NCBI RefSeq assembly: GCF_030814015.1
Contig: NZ_JAUSUL010000005.1
Location: 186,001-250,000 of the forward strand
DNA from: Amorphus orientalis
GTDB taxonomy: Bacteria; Pseudomonadota; Alphaproteobacteria; Rhizobiales; Amorphaceae
Length of the DNA: 64,000 bases
Direction of reading: 5' to 3'
The notes beneath the pieces are model-generated. The model was not told where the DNA came from, did no database searches, and saw only the letters and a list, made by a program, of their open reading frames with translations. Positions within the stretch are counted from its first letter, which is position 1; every line of letters begins with the position of its first letter. Both the position numbers and the translations under genes were made by a program. Shown one piece after another: positions 63,401-64,000 of this stretch.

Positions 63401-63981
63401 CCGCCCCCATTGAAAAGATTGCTGAGACCTCTGCCGCCGCTTCCGCCGGCGCCCCCGGTTAAGACAGACGATCCGCCCACTGATCCGGACGTCCCGGTGT
63501 AGACAGCACCGTAGCCGCCGGCGCCACCGCCGCCGCCGCCGCCTCCATACGAGGTACCGTCGACGCCGGTGCCGCCGATGCCGCCCCGGCCGCCCGTCAG
63601 CGTCCCCGCGATGCTGTCTCCGACGTAGCCGTGGGCACCGCCGCCGCCGCCACCACCTTGCCCGCCATTGCCGCCATCGAGACCGGTTCCGGCCTGACCT
63701 CCGGCTCCATATCCTGTTCCGCCCCTGCCCTGGCTTTCGCCGGCGCCTCCGCCACCCCCGCCGCTGCTGGCCTCGACGTTCGGAAACGAGCCGTCCGCGC
63801 CGGCCCCGCCGGTCCCCGTATTCACGGACACGCCACCGGCGCCGCCTGGAGTTGTCCCGTTCTCCGCTGTGCCACCGGCCCCGCCGCCGGCAAATGCCGG
63901 CTGGGACGCCAGAAGGACGACCGATGCGGTGCCCAGAAGGATCAAGCGGCGCGTTCGCTGGCCTGATCCGGATCGCCCCAA
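57436..63981 (-). CDS. Giant autotransporter with PATR-type repeats, 5' end uncertain
   Basis: 2181 residues from TTG 63981; the frame remains open to base 64000, so the true start may be outside. A signal peptide (LILLGTASVVLLASQPAFAG) is followed by a very Gly-rich region (about 30-320, GGxGG runs), then a long beta-helical passenger of autotransporter-associated repeats (GAGTLTLSGTNTYSGGT type) and, in the last 280 residues, a translocation barrel starting near AWGELFGSWGSSDGTG and ending RFTVRF with terminal Phe. A surface adhesin or biofilm protein is likely. The passenger contains near-identical internal duplications (separate entries). Confidence 0.9.
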   Translation of the reverse strand: MGRSGSGQRTRRLILLGTASVVLLASQPAFAGGGAGGTAENGTTPGGAGGVSVNTGTGGAGADGSFPNVEASSGGGGGGAGESQGRGGTGYGAGGQAGTGLDGGNGGQGGGGGGGAHGYVGDSIAGTLTGGRGGIGGTGVDGTSYGGGGGGGGAGGYGAVYTGTSGSVGGSSVLTGGAGGSGGRGLSNLFNGGGGSGGDGGIGLVATQPTDLSIAGSVTGGRGGDGGTGGGASTSGGNGGLGGDGFATDQTVNLIVSGTVSGGAGGRGSGGAMVDASGNGGDGGTGLSLGSSATVTISGGVNGGDGAGTDFVGSGGTQGSIGLGGVGLRGSGLDVTVSGSVSGGLDASRTVRANAIEFTGGTNRLTLEAGYAFTGFVVAGGSSDTLALGGPYSSTFNVAEIGSGNQFRGFEAFEKTGSGTWTLTGTTTETTPWTVTGGTLSISADGNLGVGTVTLDGGTLGLTGSFTVDNAVTLGSSNGSIEVQTGDEAVLSGAVSGSGRLTKVGAGTLSLSGTNSYGATEIISGGLRVTSDGNLGTGTVTLNGGALQLSTNATVDNAIMLGAGNGTIDTATTSPTLSGAIGGSGNLTKISAGTLTLSGTNTYSGTTSIAGGTLAVASDSNLGAGTVRLNGTTLRLDGSGTFDNTVTLQSGGGTISVATGLFPTLSGSVGGTTLTKAGAGTLSLSGSNTYGSTEIIGGTVRVTSDGNLGSGMITLNGGALQLGADTTFDNDMTLGAGSGTIDTANASPTASGVIGGSGGLIKVSAGTLTLSGANTYSGTTTITDGTLAVASDSNLGTGAIVLAGGYLGLTGATTIDNAVSAGSGGGVSVAGGVSATLSGVVSGTGALTKTGAGTLALTGTNTHSGGTAISSGTLAVASQASLGAGNLSFSGGTLAVASSTTIGNDVGITSSATVDIGSGLTTTLSGMVSGASASLRKTGSGTLVLSGSNSHGSTLVQAGRLQIASDANLGGLEVILNGGSLALTGTTTVDNAISFTGSGGGISIADGLAATFSGALSGSSAFGKTGTGTLALSGTSTGYAGAATVSGGILQVDGTLGGASSSLQVASGGTLAGTGTVGGGVIVQSGGTLSPGASPGTLTLNGDLTLSSGSTTVFELNTPNVSGSATNDFVSVGGNLTLGGTLTASVGSAGYYYLFDYGGQFGGSFDTVTVSGVPGSVNTVDTSLPGQVNLQVLSSGQSMLFWDGSNTTANGVIDGGSGSWDGPTTNWTSSDGSANMIWGSSVGIFAGAAGTVTVSGSRTFDTLQFKTTGYLLTGGTLAMSPASGSAGTINVDGGVTTTIASTIADGTGTQLAKQGSGTLVLAGTNTYSGGTQIAAGTLQVASDAALGAAAGGLMMAGGTLATTASFDTGRAAALSSSTGGFAPAAGTTLTLSGTLTGSGALTQSGAGTLVLTGTNTYTGGTQIAAGTLQVASDAALGVAAGGLTLAGGTLSTTASVETSRSVATTSTDGGFAPASGTTLTLSGPITGSGALGMSGAGTLTLTGANTYTGGTSVASGTLIGTTSSIRGNLANAGTVEFAQTSDGTFAGSIGGLNGTNGQMVKSGAGTLTLTGASSLPWSILAGSIVSTTALFTGDVMVAAGTNLTFDQAFDGSYAGAVTGAGDVLYTGGGQVRLTGDNAGYQGETTVRNFTMTLGNTTLGGNLVLGAGGRLAGNGTVGDTMVQSGGMIAPGNSIGAITVAGNLVFEAGSVYSVETRPGSTEADLIHATGTISIRGGEVAHIGFDGAYAVSSNYPILTADGGITGRFAGVSSTLAFLDPSLSYLPNAVFLTLVRNDVSFVAVADTPNQAATAAAIDDLGAGSAIYDTVVRLDAAGAKEAYDALHGEIHGSLKTGLVEDSRVVREAAMARIQAAFSAFGGGGADSVAYSGNGAIAKPAPEGPAFSAWGELFGSWGSSDGTGSSAPLDRDTAGFLVGGDAAIGPYGRAGVLAGYQASSYDADARSSSADATLYHLGVYGGTGWRGLNLRGGASYTWSEIETARTVSYPGMSQYLTGATSGGTTQVFGEAGYEVTTRWAAVEPFAGLAYVSAATDAYTETGGTAALSVQSDTTEVTYSTLGVRASAVVPVPLSSARAKVSGLVGWRHAFGSLDPSATSAFAGGSPFTVQGTPIAEDVAVVGAGLEFDLGAMPARGVEGVLLGVSYDGQFGSGATDNAVTGRFTVRF
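59450..59989 (-). repeat. Two tandem 270-bp units in the autotransporter passenger
   Basis: Units 59450-59719 and 59720-59989 have exactly 270 bases (90 residues) each and align without gaps; both begin with GTCCCGCCG and end GCGATCTGC on the plus strand, and a third partial copy starts at 59990. Protein-level motif TLTLSGxLTGSGAL repeats in phase. Confidence 0.85.
61441..62478 (-). repeat. Two tandem 519-bp higher-order units in the passenger
   Basis: Units 61441-61959 and 61960-62478 each encode 173 residues made of two dissimilar 86-87-residue subunits. Both start TKxGAGTLSLSGxNxYG and share VTSDGNLG and TLAVASDSNLG at the same offsets. This is a duplication of a pair, not of a single repeat. 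Confidence 0.8.
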
Positions 63982-64000
63982 GCCACGCAGGGTCGCGGCG

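Overview
The window is GC-rich, double-stranded chromosomal DNA with dense coding on both strands. Several families point to an alphaproteobacterium, most likely of the Hyphomicrobiales (Rhizobiales): an HWE-type histidine kinase, an icd / SpoU-methyltransferase / murI block close to rpsD, a two-gene nasTS sensor in front of a nitrate assimilation operon, and a TAXI-type TRAP transporter. The assignment is by gene families and synteny from memory; no database search was possible. No tRNA, rRNA, CRISPR array, insertion sequence or prophage was recognised.

Layout. 1-2.7 kb: housekeeping block (icd partial, SpoU RNA methyltransferase, murI). 2.9-14.9 kb: accessory genes sitting between murI and rpsD. 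These are an orphan HWE kinase, an AraC regulator divergent from an SDR and an aldo/keto reductase, a Crp-type regulator, a DeoR regulator divergent from a LOG-family protein plus a complete ABC importer, and a lower-GC orphan resembling AbiU2 (HEPN). 15.1-15.7 kb: rpsD with a strong terminator. 16.1-20.8 kb: envelope-type orphans (DUF1254, an NTF2-like secreted protein, an AraC regulator, a SinR/Cas2-like small protein, an outer-membrane barrel). 20.9-28.5 kb: the seven-subunit Mrp Na+/H+ antiporter operon, in which MrpG is fused to a universal-stress-protein domain and is followed by a two-domain Usp. 28.6-43.5 kb: a LysR regulator, then a complete assimilatory nitrate operon read leftwards (nrtA, nrtB, fused nrtCD, nirB, nirD, nasA, cysG) controlled by nasT-nasS. 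The 332-nt nasS-nrtA gap holds a terminator and two candidate ANTAR hairpins. 43.8-49.4 kb: siderophore module (DUF2218-SIP reductase, TonB receptor, MFS permease) with a divergent TetR regulator and two matching candidate operators. 49.5-57.0 kb: catabolic cassette (LacI regulator, HpcH/HpaI aldolase, HisD-like dehydrogenase, SDR, TAXI-TRAP transporter with a split permease), again with candidate operators. 57.4-64.0 kb: one giant repeat-rich autotransporter whose reading frame is open to the right edge.

How it works together. The nitrate operon imports nitrate by ABC transporter, reduces it to nitrite (NasA) and ammonium (NirBD), and makes the siroheme that NirB needs (CysG). NasS probably senses nitrate and releases NasT to antiterminate the leader RNA. 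The siderophore and catabolic modules each pair a dedicated regulator with uptake and processing genes. The most notable signals are the NasT leader RNA architecture, the MrpG-Usp fusion, the paired operators for three local regulators, the DeoR/LOG/ABC cassette and the HisD-like catabolic cassette, whose substrates cannot be read from the sequence.
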